The notes under the pieces: generated by a model
Seen by the model: only the letters and a program-made list of their open reading frames with translations
Told to the model about the DNA's origin: nothing
Database searches by the model: none
Translations under genes and position numbers: made by a program
Assembly (NCBI GenBank): GCA_017643305.1
Contig: JAEPNQ010000003.1
Span: forward strand, 1 to 64,000
Source: Marinibacterium sp.
Lineage (GTDB): Bacteria > Pseudomonadota > Alphaproteobacteria > Rhodobacterales > Rhodobacteraceae
Direction: 5' to 3'
DNA length: 64,000 nucleotides
Shown: in pieces, positions 9,335 through 18,771 of the stretch
How the letters are laid out: every line of letters starts with the position of its first letter
How positions within the stretch are numbered: the stretch's first letter is position 1

Positions 9335-10240
9335 TCAGAAAGTTTCACCTGGCGCAATGGGCCGGCCCCGCAGAAACGTCCCGGCATCCTGCGCGGCCTT
9401 GCCAGCGCGTTGCAGGCGCAGCAGCCTAACGGCCCCTTCGCCGCAGGCAACGGCCAGCATGTCGTCCAGCACCGTACCCGGTTCACCTTGCCCTTCGGCC
9501 AATTCGGAGGCCAGCAGCTTGATCCGTTCCCCGTTCCGTTCGGTCCAAGCACCGGGAAAGGGTGACAGCCCCCGGATTTGGCGGTCCACCTGTTCGGCGG
9601 GCACAGTCCAGTCTATCTGCGCCTCGGCCTTGTCGATCTTGTGGGCATAGGTCACCCCCTGTTCCGACTGGGGGTCTGGTGTGAGCGTGTCGAGCCGGCT
9701 CAGTGTATCGACGATCAGCCGGGCGCCCATGGCAGACAGCCGGTCGTGCAACACATCGGTGGTGTCCTCTGGCGTGATCACGGTGGCTTCGCGCATCAGA
9801 ACCGGACCTGTGTCCAGCCCCGCCTCCATCTGCATGATGCAGACGCCGGTTTCTGCATCCCCCGCCATGATCGCCCGGTGGATCGGTGCGGCTCCACGCC
9901 AGCGCGGCAGCAGGGAGGCGTGGATGTTCAGACAACCCTTGCGCGGGGCGTCCAGAACGGCCTGCGGTAGGATCAGACCATATGCGACAACGACCGCGAT
10001 ATCGGCGTCAAGTGCGGCGAAGTCAGCCTGTGCTGCCGCGTCGCGCAGACTGACAGGGTAGCGCACCTCCAGCCCCAGCTCCAGCGCGCGGGCATGAACC
10101 GGCGTCAGGCGTTTTTTTTTGCCCCGCCCAGCCGGACGCGGGGGCTGGCAATAGACAGCGACAATCTGATGCCCGGCTTCGACGAGCGCGTTGAGCGCGG
10201 GCACCGAAAAGTCGGGCGTGCCCATGAAGACGACACGCAT
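9335..10240 (-). CDS. fmt: Methionyl-tRNA formyltransferase
   Basis: Formylates initiator Met-tRNA using 10-formyltetrahydrofolate. The 301-residue protein shows [16 protein letters not shown], the catalytic region [22 protein letters not shown] with the N-x-H-x-S-LLP signature, and a C-terminal tRNA-binding domain. It sits downstream of three deformylase-family genes and a MaoC gene on the same strand, so formylation and deformylation genes share a locus. Confidence 0.96.
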   Translation of the reverse strand: MRVVFMGTPDFSVPALNALVEAGHQIVAVYCQPPRPAGRGKKKRLTPVHARALELGLEVRYPVSLRDAAAQADFAALDADIAVVVAYGLILPQAVLDAPRKGCLNIHASLLPRWRGAAPIHRAIMAGDAETGVCIMQMEAGLDTGPVLMREATVITPEDTTDVLHDRLSAMGARLIVDTLSRLDTLTPDPQSEQGVTYAHKIDKAEAQIDWTVPAEQVDRQIRGLSPFPGAWTERNGERIKLLASELAEGQGEPGTVLDDMLAVACGEGAVRLLRLQRAGKAAQDAGTFLRGRPIAPGETF

Positions 10241-10243
10241 GGC

Positions 10244-10708
10244 TCAGCCACCCTTGCGTGGGAAAATACCGTTGGAGATGAACTCCATCACCACAATTCC
10301 ATCCTGGTTCAAGACATTAATCTGGGATTTCACGATGCCGATCTCCGGACGGCTCTCTGATGGATGCAGGCCCACAACCTCGCTCCGGACGCTGAGTACA
10401 TCGCCTGGATAAACCGGCCGCTTCCACCGCAGATCATCCACCCCGGCCCCGCCAAGCGACCGACCAGTTTTTTCCATGTTTTCAACCATCATGGCCATGG
10501 TCATTGCGCAGGTGTGCCACCCACTGGCACAGAGCGCGCCAAACAGCGAATCCTTGGCCGCTTCGGCATCCAGATGAAAGAATTGCGGGTCGTATTTGCT
10601 GGCAAACTCGATCACCTCGGCCTCGGTCACCTCATAATGGCCAAACTCTTTCGTCTGCCCAATCTGGTAATGTTCGAACGGGATCAAATCTGTCTCTTGC
10701 TGCGCCAT
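10244..10708 (-). CDS. MaoC family (hotdog-fold) dehydratase
   Basis: A 154-residue single-hotdog protein of the MaoC/R-specific enoyl-CoA hydratase type. The hydratase-like motif is FASKYDPQFFHLDAEAAKDSLFG (Asp and His positions of the active site), followed by GALCASGWHT. Substrate unknown. The fmt start is three bases downstream of its stop, and a deformylase paralogue ends 22 bases upstream of its start, so it lies inside the def-fmt operon. Confidence 0.85.
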   Translation of the reverse strand: MAQQETDLIPFEHYQIGQTKEFGHYEVTEAEVIEFASKYDPQFFHLDAEAAKDSLFGALCASGWHTCAMTMAMMVENMEKTGRSLGGAGVDDLRWKRPVYPGDVLSVRSEVVGLHPSESRPEIGIVKSQINVLNQDGIVVMEFISNGIFPRKGG

Positions 10709-10730
10709 TGCGTATGCTCCTGCCTGTTCC

Positions 10731-11225
10731 TCAGCCCTTCTTGCGCGCCTTGCGCACCAGCATGTCGCGCTTCACCTTGGACAGCCGGTCGAAATACATG
10801 CGCCCGTTCAGATGGTCGATCTGGTGTTGCACGCTGGTTGATTCCAGGTCGCGAAATGCGCGCCGGTTGATCATCCCGTTTTCATCCAGATAGCGGACTG
10901 TCACAACGCGCGGACGCTCCAACCGGGCGGACACGCCCGGCAGGTTCGGGCTGGCTTCATCATGCGCACGCATCTCGGGTGAGGCTTCTATCACTTCCGG
11001 GTTGGCCAGACGCACTGCGCGCCCCCGCTCGGTGGAGCCATCCACCACTGCCAGCCGCAGCATCACGCCGATCTGGGGCGCAGCAAGGCCAACACCAGGC
11101 ATTGCCTCCATTGTATCGATCATATCGTCCCAGATCTGGCGGATCTCATCTGTGATCTCGTCAACCAAATCGGCAGGCGTCCGCAACCGTTTGTCCGGCC
11201 AAGGCAGGCAAGGGCGAACGGTCAT
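10731..11225 (-). CDS. Degenerate peptide deformylase-like protein
   Basis: A 164-residue deformylase-fold protein, third of three tandem paralogues. Motif 1 is intact (GVGLAAPQ, residues 44-51). Motif 2 is EASPNLPG where EGCLSIPG is expected, so the metal-binding Cys is replaced by Ser. Motif 3 is HQIDH (134-138), with the catalytic Glu replaced by Gln. Known deformylase chemistry needs both residues, so I infer it is not an active deformylase; it may be regulatory or bind ribosome or N-termini. Its start overlaps the previous gene's stop by four bases. Confidence 0.88.
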   Translation of the reverse strand: MTVRPCLPWPDKRLRTPADLVDEITDEIRQIWDDMIDTMEAMPGVGLAAPQIGVMLRLAVVDGSTERGRAVRLANPEVIEASPEMRAHDEASPNLPGVSARLERPRVVTVRYLDENGMINRRAFRDLESTSVQHQIDHLNGRMYFDRLSKVKRDMLVRKARKKG

Positions 11226-11719
11226 GACAGGTCTGCCAGATACGTGTCTTCCAGTTCCTGCCGCAGTACAGGGTCGATCCGGTCGAATGTAACAAGACCA
11301 GCGAGATGATCCATTTCGTGTTGAATACAGCGCGCTTCGAACCCGTCGAAATCATCCATGTGAATTTCACCGGTTTCAGACGTCCATTGCACCGTCACGG
11401 CCACCGGACGGGTCACCGGAACTAGAACACCGGGGATCGAAAGGCAGCCTTCTTCAGCGATCACATCGACTTTTTCGGAAGCCATGATCACCGGGTTCAG
11501 CATTGCACGCGGCTCCGGCTCCCCTTCTTTCCAGCCACAATCCATAACGAAAACCCGTGCCATTACACCGACCTGCGGGCCCGCCAGCCCACGACCCTGC
11601 GCGGCGTACATCGTGTCGAACATATCCGGGATGACCGATTGCAGCGCATCCACATCTGCCGGATCGGCCTTCTGGCTCAACCGCGGGTCGGGCCATTGCA
11701 CGATCGGCAAAACCGCCAT
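11222..11719 (-). CDS. Peptide deformylase, second paralogue
   Basis: A 165-residue deformylase paralogue keeping the metal ligands and catalytic Glu: EGCLSIPG (about 90-97) and HEMDH (134-138). Motif 1 reads GRGLAGPQ instead of G-x-G-x-AAPQ, an Ala to Gly change beside the active site that also occurs in divergent deformylases. It is probably active. It starts at the stop of the canonical def gene and overlaps the third paralogue by four bases. Confidence 0.88.
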   Translation of the reverse strand: MAVLPIVQWPDPRLSQKADPADVDALQSVIPDMFDTMYAAQGRGLAGPQVGVMARVFVMDCGWKEGEPEPRAMLNPVIMASEKVDVIAEEGCLSIPGVLVPVTRPVAVTVQWTSETGEIHMDDFDGFEARCIQHEMDHLAGLVTFDRIDPVLRQELEDTYLADLS

Positions 11720-12237
11720 CAGGCGCGGGCCTTCTCGCGCTTGAGCTTCTGCATGCGCCGCGTGATGATCTGCCGTTTGATTGGTGTGAGATAGTCGATG
11801 AACAGCTTGCCGTTCAGGTGATCAATCTCGTGCTGTACACAAGTCGCCCACAGGCCACTGAAGGTTTCCGACTGCGGGTTGCCGTCCCGGTCCAGCCAGG
11901 CCACGTCAACCTCTGCCGGGCGTTTCACCTCGGCATATTGCTCCGGGATGGAAAGGCAGCCTTCGTCGTAAGTGCTCTGCTCATCCGACTTGGCCAAGAT
12001 CTCGGGATTAAACATAACAAGCGGACGTGGCTCTTCGCCTTCCTCCTTCACGCAGTCCAGAACAATCAACCGCGTCAGCACGCCGACCTGTGGCGCGGCC
12101 AGCCCAATGCCCGGCGCGTCATACATGGTTTCCAGCATGTCATCGGCCAGCTTGCGCAGATCGTCGTCTAGGTCGTCGACGGACGCGCAAACTTTCTTCA
12201 GCCTTGGATCGGGGTGCAGCAGGATTGGTCGCTTCAT
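11719..12237 (-). CDS. def: Peptide deformylase (canonical)
   Basis: Removes the N-formyl group from nascent proteins using a metal held by Cys and two His. All three motifs are standard: GIGLAAPQ (43-50), EGCLSIPE (92-99) and HEIDH (136-140), over 172 residues. It is the first gene of the def-def2-def3-maoC-fmt group and is divergent from the MalY-type gene at 12,330. Confidence 0.96.
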   Translation of the reverse strand: MKRPILLHPDPRLKKVCASVDDLDDDLRKLADDMLETMYDAPGIGLAAPQVGVLTRLIVLDCVKEEGEEPRPLVMFNPEILAKSDEQSTYDEGCLSIPEQYAEVKRPAEVDVAWLDRDGNPQSETFSGLWATCVQHEIDHLNGKLFIDYLTPIKRQIITRRMQKLKREKARA

Positions 12238-12329
12238 GGACCCGATTTAGGCGATCCAGCCAGCCGCCGCAACGCCCCTTGAACCTTTGGAAAAAGCCGA
12301 TAGCTTGCGGAGGTTCCAAGGAGTTACCT

Positions 12330-13502
12330 ATGAATTTTGACACACCTCCCAACCGAATCGGAACCCACAGCGTCAAGTGGGACGGAATGGAAGACCGCTA
12401 TGGCGTCTCCCCGCAGGACGGGTTGTCGATGTGGGTGGCAGACATGGATTTCCAGGCGCCACCTTGCGTGTTGGAACGGCTGCGCGACCTGACAGATCAG
12501 GGTTTGTTCGGCTATTACGACAACAACCAACCGTATCTGGAGGCCATCCAGTGGTGGATGCAGAACCGCCATGGCTGGTCGATTGAGCCGGATTGGGTGT
12601 TCACGACCACGGGTGTGGTGAATGGCGCTGGCATGTGCCTCGACGTCTATACTGCCCCCGGTGATGGCATTGTGCTGTTCACGCCAGTTTATCACGCCTT
12701 TGCCCGGATCATCGAAGCCGCAGGCCGGGTGGTTGTGGAATGTGAAATGCCGGAAGACAACGGGCGGTACCAGATGGATTTCGCGGCGTGGGATGCGCAG
12801 ATGACCGGGTCGGAAACCATGCTGATCCTGTGTTCGCCGCATAACCCCGGTGGGGCCGTCTGGACCCATGCGGAGTTGCTGGGCATCGCCGATTTCGCCA
12901 AGCGACACAATCTGGTGATCGTGTCTGACGAAATTCACCAAGACCTGGTCTTTGCCGGACACAAACATATCCCGTTTGCCACGGTGGATAGTACGGTTCT
13001 GGACCGCACGGTGATCCTGAACGCGCCATCCAAGACCTTCAACATTGCGGGTCTGCACAACGGGAACGTTATCATTCCCGACCCCGATCTGCGGGCCCGG
13101 TTTGCCGAACGGATTGGGGGGATTTACATCGCCTCCAACACGTTTGGTACGGCAGGGACCGAAGCCGCATATTCCCCGGATGGAGCCGAGTGGGTGGATG
13201 CGCTGATGGAGTATCTGGCAGGCAACAAGGCCGTATTCGACGCAGCCATTGCCGACATTCCCGGCCTGCGGTCGATGCCGTTGCAATCCACCTATCTCAG
13301 TTGGGTCGATTTCGCCGGAACCGGCATGGACCGAGCTGAATTCACCTGCCGAATCGAACAGGAAGCCAAGATTGCCGCCAACCACGGGCCAACCTTTGGC
13401 AAAGGCGGAGAAAGCTGGCTGCGGTTCAACATTGGCACCCAGCGTTCGCGCATTGAAGAGGCCGGTGATCGACTGCGCCGGGCGTTTGCCGATCTGCAGT
13501 GA
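12330..13502 (+). CDS. MalY/PatB-type PLP-dependent C-S lyase or aminotransferase
   Basis: A 390-residue fold-type I PLP enzyme. SVKWDGMEDRYG and LSMWVADMDFQAPP are the MalY/PatB N-terminal signature. The PLP lysine lies in NAPSKTFNIAGLHNGN. Members act as cystathionine beta-lyases or other C-S lyases; the substrate here is unknown. ATG 12330 is preceded by AAGGAG and fits homologues. A longer open frame upstream runs across the def promoter region and is not credible. Confidence 0.9.
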   Translation: MNFDTPPNRIGTHSVKWDGMEDRYGVSPQDGLSMWVADMDFQAPPCVLERLRDLTDQGLFGYYDNNQPYLEAIQWWMQNRHGWSIEPDWVFTTTGVVNGAGMCLDVYTAPGDGIVLFTPVYHAFARIIEAAGRVVVECEMPEDNGRYQMDFAAWDAQMTGSETMLILCSPHNPGGAVWTHAELLGIADFAKRHNLVIVSDEIHQDLVFAGHKHIPFATVDSTVLDRTVILNAPSKTFNIAGLHNGNVIIPDPDLRARFAERIGGIYIASNTFGTAGTEAAYSPDGAEWVDALMEYLAGNKAVFDAAIADIPGLRSMPLQSTYLSWVDFAGTGMDRAEFTCRIEQEAKIAANHGPTFGKGGESWLRFNIGTQRSRIEEAGDRLRRAFADLQ

Positions 13503-13625
13503 AAATCCAGTGAAGCGTCCGGATTATTCGAAAAATGAACACTCGGAATTTTTAACAGTTTCCGTGCGAGTATGTTGAACGAGGTTCATCCTCACTTGCC
13601 GGGAAAGCCAGCTTAGAGCTCGGCC

Positions 13626-13973
13626 TTATCGCGTCAGCAAAGCCACCGGAGCTTGCGGATCTTTGAAGAAATCCACCGGGGCCTTGTCGGAGGCCGCAGT
13701 GCTGCGTTTGAATTCATAGCGCATTTCACCACCTTCCGCATCGGAGGCGACGATCAGGCACTGGTATAAATGGTTGGCCCCATCAAACAGGTCTACCAGA
13801 CCGCGCAGGCCAGGTACCTTTCCTTCTTCGACGGCAAAGCCGCTTTTCCACATGCGCAGTACCGGGAATACGTTGTCATCCGCGCGCACGCGCAGACGGC
13901 TCGAGCGGCGTAAACCGGCAATCCGCGCGGCTTCCATTCCTTCGCGCACTTCTTGCGATACAAATGTTGACAT
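13626..13973 (-). CDS. Conserved hypothetical protein, weakly PilZ-like
   Basis: A 115-residue soluble protein. The RRSSRLRVRADD segment followed by WKSGFAVEEGKVPGLRG recalls the RxxxR and small-residue motifs of c-di-GMP-binding PilZ domains, but the second motif is incomplete, so this is only a suggestion. No signal peptide or membrane segment is seen. It is divergent from the glutathione-transferase-family gene at 14,191. Confidence 0.65.
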   Translation of the reverse strand: MSTFVSQEVREGMEAARIAGLRRSSRLRVRADDNVFPVLRMWKSGFAVEEGKVPGLRGLVDLFDGANHLYQCLIVASDAEGGEMRYEFKRSTAASDKAPVDFFKDPQAPVALLTR

Positions 13974-14190
13974 GGCAGCCTCCCCAAACGCCTAAAAAGA
14001 AACTGGCCCAGGCTGGCCCAAAATCAAGCTTAAATTTTTCCCGACTTAAGCTATGGCCTCCACCGTTGCGACACTGTGGCAGGACTTTTCACCCGTTCTG
14101 TGCATCCGTGCACCGCCGCTGCGCGGGCACTCTGGCGGCCATTTCGCTCAAAATCACTATATGAAAAAGGGAAATTGAACGGAGGATGGC

Positions 14191-15180
14191 ATGGGACATC
14201 TGGACAAAGGCACTTGGACCACGGTCAGCATCGACGCAAGTGCCGAAGATGGGGCGTTCAAACGGGCGCAGAGCCAATTTCGGAACTGGGTCACCCCAGA
14301 CGGCCAACCGGGCCCAACCGGAAAGGGCGGATTCACACCCGATTCGGGCCGCTACCATCTCTATGTCAGCTATGCCTGCCCCTGGGCGCATCGCACGCTG
14401 ATCTTCCGGCAGCTTAAAGATCTGGCCGATCATGTTTCCATTTCCGTGGTGCATCCGGACATGCTGGACCGTGGTTGGACCTTCCGCACCGATGACCACG
14501 GCGCCGAGGGTGACCACTTGTTTGGGTCCAGCTTCCTGCACGAAATCTACACCCGGGCGGACCCTTTCTATTCCGGTCGCGTGACCGTGCCAATCCTTTG
14601 GGACAAGCAGCAGCACACCATCGTGTCGAATGAAAGCGCCGAGATTATCCGCATGTTCAATTCAGCTTTCAACGATCTCACCGGCAACCGGTCCGATTTC
14701 CGGCCTGAACCGCTGCAGGACGAGATTGAAGAGGTCAACGCGCGAATTTACGAAACGCTGAACAACGGCGTTTACAAAAGCGGGTTTGCTTCCACACAGG
14801 ACGCATATGAAGCCGCTGTCTACCCCCTGTTTGACACGCTGGACTGGCTAGAAGACCGCCTATCCCGCCAACGCTATCTGATGGGTAATCAGGTAACCGA
14901 AGCAGATTGGCGGTTGTTCCCCACACTGATAAGGTTCGACCCGGTGTATCACCTGCATTTCAAATGCAATCGTCGGCGGATATCCGATTGTCCCGCCCTA
15001 TGGGCCTACACACGCGAACTGTATCAATGGCCGGGTGTCGCGGACACGGTGAACATGGACCATATCGTCCGCCATTATCACTACAGCCATGACAGCATCA
15101 ATCCGCACCGGATCATCCCGATCAACCCGGTTCTGGACCTTTCCGAACCACATGGCCGCGATCAACGCGACGTCGCATAA
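14191..15180 (+). CDS. Glutathionyl-hydroquinone reductase (ECM4/YqjG family GST)
   Basis: Reduces glutathionyl-hydroquinones using a catalytic cysteine. The 329 residues show the family's YACPWAHR active-site motif near residue 60, the YSGRVTVPILWD and SNESAEIIRMFN segments of the thioredoxin-like domain, and the all-alpha C-terminal domain with FDPVYHLHFKCN. An AACGGAGG ribosome site precedes the ATG. Its 3' end overlaps the antisense response-regulator pseudogene by 19 bases. Confidence 0.92.
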   Translation: MGHLDKGTWTTVSIDASAEDGAFKRAQSQFRNWVTPDGQPGPTGKGGFTPDSGRYHLYVSYACPWAHRTLIFRQLKDLADHVSISVVHPDMLDRGWTFRTDDHGAEGDHLFGSSFLHEIYTRADPFYSGRVTVPILWDKQQHTIVSNESAEIIRMFNSAFNDLTGNRSDFRPEPLQDEIEEVNARIYETLNNGVYKSGFASTQDAYEAAVYPLFDTLDWLEDRLSRQRYLMGNQVTEADWRLFPTLIRFDPVYHLHFKCNRRRISDCPALWAYTRELYQWPGVADTVNMDHIVRHYHYSHDSINPHRIIPINPVLDLSEPHGRDQRDVA

Positions 15181-15523
15181 TGTTCCACCATCGCCGCCAG
15201 ATCCTCTGGCGGCGTTTCGCTTTGCACATAGGCGCAGGCATTGGCGCTGTATGCAAAAATGGACCCATCCGAAAAAAACTGGTGTTGGTGACAAAGATCA
15301 CCCGCGCGTCAGGCCGCCGGTAGCTTGCGAAATCGGCCACAGACAGCGCGCCGCCATCTTCCAAGACCAGATCCAGAACAATCAGATCATACGCGCAGCA
15401 ACACAGCGCTTCGATCGCCGCGTTCTGGCTGGTAACAAGATCCACACTCAAACCCTGGCGCAGAAGGTGACGTTTCCATAATTTGCCCAGCTCCTGCTGG
15501 CGCTCTACAATCAAGACATTCAT
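15162..15523 (-). pseudogene. CheY-like response regulator receiver, frameshifted in an A7/T7 run
   Basis: The first 80 or so residues are a receiver domain (MNVLIVERQQELGK; DLIVLDLVLEDG with the phospho-Asp; ARVIFVTNTSFF). After a run of seven T (plus-strand A at 15272-15278) the frame changes into implausible basic sequence. Adding one base restores a natural end, SFFSDGSIFAYSANACAYV then PPEDLAAMVEHYATSR, with a stop at 15162. That ending fits a receiver domain. It could be a true mutation, a phase-variable or slippage site, or a sequencing error. Confidence 0.8.
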
Positions 15524-15599
15524 TGGACGTCTGGGTGCAGCCGCTGATTGGTTGTGATTGCCTGCACCTCTTCCCTCCTTCCGTGATCCTCCGACTCCG

Positions 15600-15614
15600 T
15601 TAACAAAAGGTTAA
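15600..15614. promoter_or_regulatory. Candidate CtrA-type site TTAA-N7-TTAA
   Basis: TTAACAAAAGGTTAA matches the alphaproteobacterial CtrA consensus TTAA-N7-TTAA exactly and reads as GTTAAC-N5-GTTAAC. It lies between the response-regulator pseudogene (start 77 bases away) and cobC (start 76 bases away). Which gene it serves, if either, cannot be told. Confidence 0.45.
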
Positions 15615-15689
15615 CGCGCGTCGAGACAGGCGGGAGACCGCCGTACAATTCCACTTGATGCGTCCGTGATTTCCCGGCAGGTCTGCACC

Positions 15690-16655
15690 ATGCAAGCCGA
15701 TGTTCCAAAGTCCCTCACCACCCCCCGCGACCATGGCGGCGGTATCGATGGTGCGCGTGCGGTCTATGGCGGAGAACGTGCTGATTGGCTTGACCTTTCG
15801 ACCGGGATCAATCCTGTGCCCTACCCTATCCCACCGCTGCCGAAAGATGCCTGGACGGCCCTGCCCGATGCAGGCAGCCAGGACCGCCTGATCACTGCAG
15901 CCCGCGCGTTTTGGAATGTTCCGGATGGGGCGCAAATTCTTGCAGCGCCAGGAGCCTCAGCCTTGATCGCGCGCATTCCGGCGCTTGGACGAACAAGTCG
16001 TGTGGCCATTCCCGAACCCACATACAATGAACACGCCGCCGCTTTCCGTGCATCGGGCTGGACCGTAGAGACCGAATGCAATGCCCCGGTTCGCGTTCTA
16101 GTGCACCCCAACAACCCCGACGGCAAATTATGGGAGCCTACCGATTTCGGCGATGAGATGACCATCATCGACGAAAGCTTCTGCGACATTTGTCCGGATC
16201 GCAGTCTGGTTGATTTAGCCGGCAGGGAAAATGTTGTCATACTGAAAAGTTTTGGTAAATTCTGGGGTCTTGCGGGTCTGCGGTTGGGCTTTGCGATTGG
16301 GGCCGATGCCACCATGTCTCGCCTTCAGGATATGCTGGGGCCATGGGCGGTTTCCGGCCCCGGCCTGCATGTCGGAGCCCTGGCGCTGGAGGACAGGGAC
16401 TGGGCCGATGCCACGCGCGCCCGGCTGAAGGCCGATGCAACCCAACTGGACGATCTGATGCAGCCTGCAGGCGCGCACATTATTGGCGGCACTGATCTGT
16501 TTCGCCTCTATCAAGTCGACAGTGCAGCGCAGTGGCAGGATCGGTTGGCCCAGAATCACATCTGGAGCCGCATTTTCCCCTATTCTGACCGATGGCTGCG
16601 GGTTGGTCTGCCCGACCCAGACGGATGGGGCCGCTTGCAGGACGCGCTTGGATGA
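15690..16655 (+). CDS. cobC: Threonine-phosphate decarboxylase-like PLP enzyme of cobalamin synthesis
   Basis: Aminotransferase-fold PLP enzyme predicted to make (R)-1-amino-2-propanol phosphate for the B12 nucleotide loop. Visible: [20 protein letters not shown] and [13 protein letters not shown] (family N-terminus), [20 protein letters not shown], and the PLP lysine in [17 protein letters not shown]. 321 residues from ATG 15690. The next gene, cobD/cbiB, overlaps its stop by four bases (ATGA), which supports the pathway assignment. Confidence 0.9.
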   Translation: MQADVPKSLTTPRDHGGGIDGARAVYGGERADWLDLSTGINPVPYPIPPLPKDAWTALPDAGSQDRLITAARAFWNVPDGAQILAAPGASALIARIPALGRTSRVAIPEPTYNEHAAAFRASGWTVETECNAPVRVLVHPNNPDGKLWEPTDFGDEMTIIDESFCDICPDRSLVDLAGRENVVILKSFGKFWGLAGLRLGFAIGADATMSRLQDMLGPWAVSGPGLHVGALALEDRDWADATRARLKADATQLDDLMQPAGAHIIGGTDLFRLYQVDSAAQWQDRLAQNHIWSRIFPYSDRWLRVGLPDPDGWGRLQDALG

Positions 16656-17554
16656 CCGCGCTGGTTCTGGCTGCAGGTATGGCACTGGACGCCGCGTTTG
16701 GGGAACCAGCCTGGCTGTGGAACCGCATCCGACACCCGGCCGTCATGCTTGGATCTTTGGTTGCCGCTTTAACCAAACGCCTGAACGCCGACCCACATCG
16801 GCGCTTGATGGGCGCAATCGCAGTCGTGGTTCTGATCGTGATAGCACTGATCATCGGTTTGGTGATTCAAACTCTTGGAACGGTGGCCGAGACACTGGCC
16901 GTCGCCATCCTTCTGGCTCAGAAATCGCTGGTTCAGCACGTGACCGCCGTAGCCAACGCGTTGCGTCTGTCAGCGAGAGACGGGCGGATGTCAGTTGCAA
17001 TGATCGTGAGCCGCGACACGCGCGACATGACACCGGCGCAGGTCAGCCGCGCAGCTATTGAAAGCGCCGCGGAGAACCTATCTGACGGGGTAATCGCACC
17101 TGCATTCTGGTTTCTGCTGGGTGGCGCGCCGGGCATTGTTCTGTACAAAGCCATCAACACCGCTGACAGTATGATCGGCTATCGCACCCCCGAATTCGAA
17201 GCGTTTGGCTGGGCCGCAGCACGTCTGGATGATGTCCTGAACCTGATCCCTGCCCGCCTGACTGCTCTGTTGGTCGCGGGACCAACCGGATGCGGTGACT
17301 GGCGCGGGATCATCCGGGATGCCGGACAGCACAAATCCCCAAACGCAGGCTGGCCTGAGGCGGCTATTTCCCGGCGTCTAGGCATCGCGCTGGCCGGACC
17401 GCGCGTGTATAACGGTACCCTTCGGCAACTGTCCTGGGTAAACGAAACCGCCCGCCGGGACATCGGCTCAAATGACATCGATGCAGCGGTCCATGTTTTG
17501 TGGCGAACCTGGCTTTGGGCTTTGGTTGGCACCTTGGCCATTGCCCTGATCTAA
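16652..17554 (+). CDS. cobD: Adenosylcobinamide-phosphate synthase (CobD/CbiB)
   Basis: Membrane enzyme that attaches the aminopropanol arm to adenosylcobyric acid. The 300-residue protein has the family signatures [51 protein letters not shown] and [14 protein letters not shown], with several hydrophobic helices. It is translationally coupled to cobC. Confidence 0.94.
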   Translation: MTALVLAAGMALDAAFGEPAWLWNRIRHPAVMLGSLVAALTKRLNADPHRRLMGAIAVVVLIVIALIIGLVIQTLGTVAETLAVAILLAQKSLVQHVTAVANALRLSARDGRMSVAMIVSRDTRDMTPAQVSRAAIESAAENLSDGVIAPAFWFLLGGAPGIVLYKAINTADSMIGYRTPEFEAFGWAAARLDDVLNLIPARLTALLVAGPTGCGDWRGIIRDAGQHKSPNAGWPEAAISRRLGIALAGPRVYNGTLRQLSWVNETARRDIGSNDIDAAVHVLWRTWLWALVGTLAIALI

Positions 17555-17598
17555 TCTGTCCCGCTACTATCATCCTACACGTTTCAGAGGGCTTTTTC

Positions 17599-18768
17599 AT
17601 GCGATTGATTTCAGGTTTGGCTATAATGTGCCTGAGTGCCGGCGCAGCAATGGCGCAATGTGGCGGGTCGTTTTCTGATTTTGTAGGCGGCATGAAGGCC
17701 GAGGCCAAAACCCGCGGCTACAACACAGCTACAGTGAACGGGTTCTTCAAGGAGGTTCAACGGGATCCCAAGGTTCTGCGAGCCGACCGGGCGCAAGGCG
17801 TGTTCCAAAAACCGTTTATCGACTTTTCCCGCCGCCTGATTTCCCAGAACCGCATCGACGCGGGGCGCGCCAATGCCCGCAAATACAAATCCGTTTTCGA
17901 CCAGATCGAAGCACAATATGGCGTGTCACGCGGCGTTTTGCTGGCGTTCTGGGCCTTTGAAACCGATTACGGCGGCTATCAAGGTGATTTCAACACGCGC
18001 AACGCACTGGTCACGTTGGCCCATGATTGCCGGCGGCCGGAGTTGTTCCGCCCACAGGTTTTTGCCGCTTTGCAGCTGTATGAACAGAGGGCTTTTGACC
18101 CAAACCGGACCACGGGCGCTTGGGCGGGTGAAATCGGCATGGTCCAGATGCTGCCGCAGGACATTCTGGACAACGGCGTGGATGCCGATGGCGACGGGTA
18201 TGTGTCACTGAAGACCTCCGCCCCGGATGCGCTGACGTCCGGTGGCAAGATGCTATCCCACCTCGGCTGGCGCGCGAACGAACCGTGGTTGCAGGAAATC
18301 GTGATCCCGGCGGGGTTGGACCTGACGAAGACCGGTATCGACAAATCAATGACAGTGTCAGATTGGGCTGCACTCGGCGTGAAACCACGATCGGGCAACT
18401 TCGCTGCTTCTAGCCTTCAGGCCAGCGTTGTGCTGCCGCAGGGGCACAAGGGTCCGGCCTTTCTGGCCTATCCCAATTTCAAGGTTCTGTTCGAATGGAA
18501 TCAAAGCTTTGTCTATGTGCTGACGGCAGCCTATTTCGCCACCCGGCTGGAAGGCGCACAGGTTTACGATGCGGGAAATCCCGATTCGGGTCTGAGCGGG
18601 GACCAGATGAAAGCGTTGCAGAGGAAGCTGCAATCGCGCGGCTACGATGTTGGCAAAGTGGACGGGATCCTCGGCGCACGAACGCGCAAAGCGGTGCAGG
18701 CTGAACAAGAACGTCTGGGCCTGCCAGCGGATGCTTGGCCGACGCCCAACTTGGTGTCCAAACTCTAA
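17599..18768 (+). CDS. Lytic murein transglycosylase (MltB type) with peptidoglycan-binding domain
   Basis: Cleaves peptidoglycan glycan strands in the periplasm. From ATG 17599 the product has a signal peptide ending in GAAMA. The SLT/MltB domain follows, with the catalytic Glu in LLAFWAFETDYGGYQGDFNTRNAL, then GEIGMVQMLPQDIL. The C-terminal 60 residues form a peptidoglycan-binding-1 domain (MKALQRKLQSRGYDVGKVDG). 389 residues. The frame is open upstream into cobD, but the signal peptide fixes the start. Confidence 0.93.
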   Translation: MRLISGLAIMCLSAGAAMAQCGGSFSDFVGGMKAEAKTRGYNTATVNGFFKEVQRDPKVLRADRAQGVFQKPFIDFSRRLISQNRIDAGRANARKYKSVFDQIEAQYGVSRGVLLAFWAFETDYGGYQGDFNTRNALVTLAHDCRRPELFRPQVFAALQLYEQRAFDPNRTTGAWAGEIGMVQMLPQDILDNGVDADGDGYVSLKTSAPDALTSGGKMLSHLGWRANEPWLQEIVIPAGLDLTKTGIDKSMTVSDWAALGVKPRSGNFAASSLQASVVLPQGHKGPAFLAYPNFKVLFEWNQSFVYVLTAAYFATRLEGAQVYDAGNPDSGLSGDQMKALQRKLQSRGYDVGKVDGILGARTRKAVQAEQERLGLPADAWPTPNLVSKL

Positions 18769-18771
18769 AGC

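Noticed and set aside
12324..13385. 353-codon frame antisense to the MalY-type gene
   Set aside because: No recognisable domain, while the plus strand has clear PLP-enzyme motifs.
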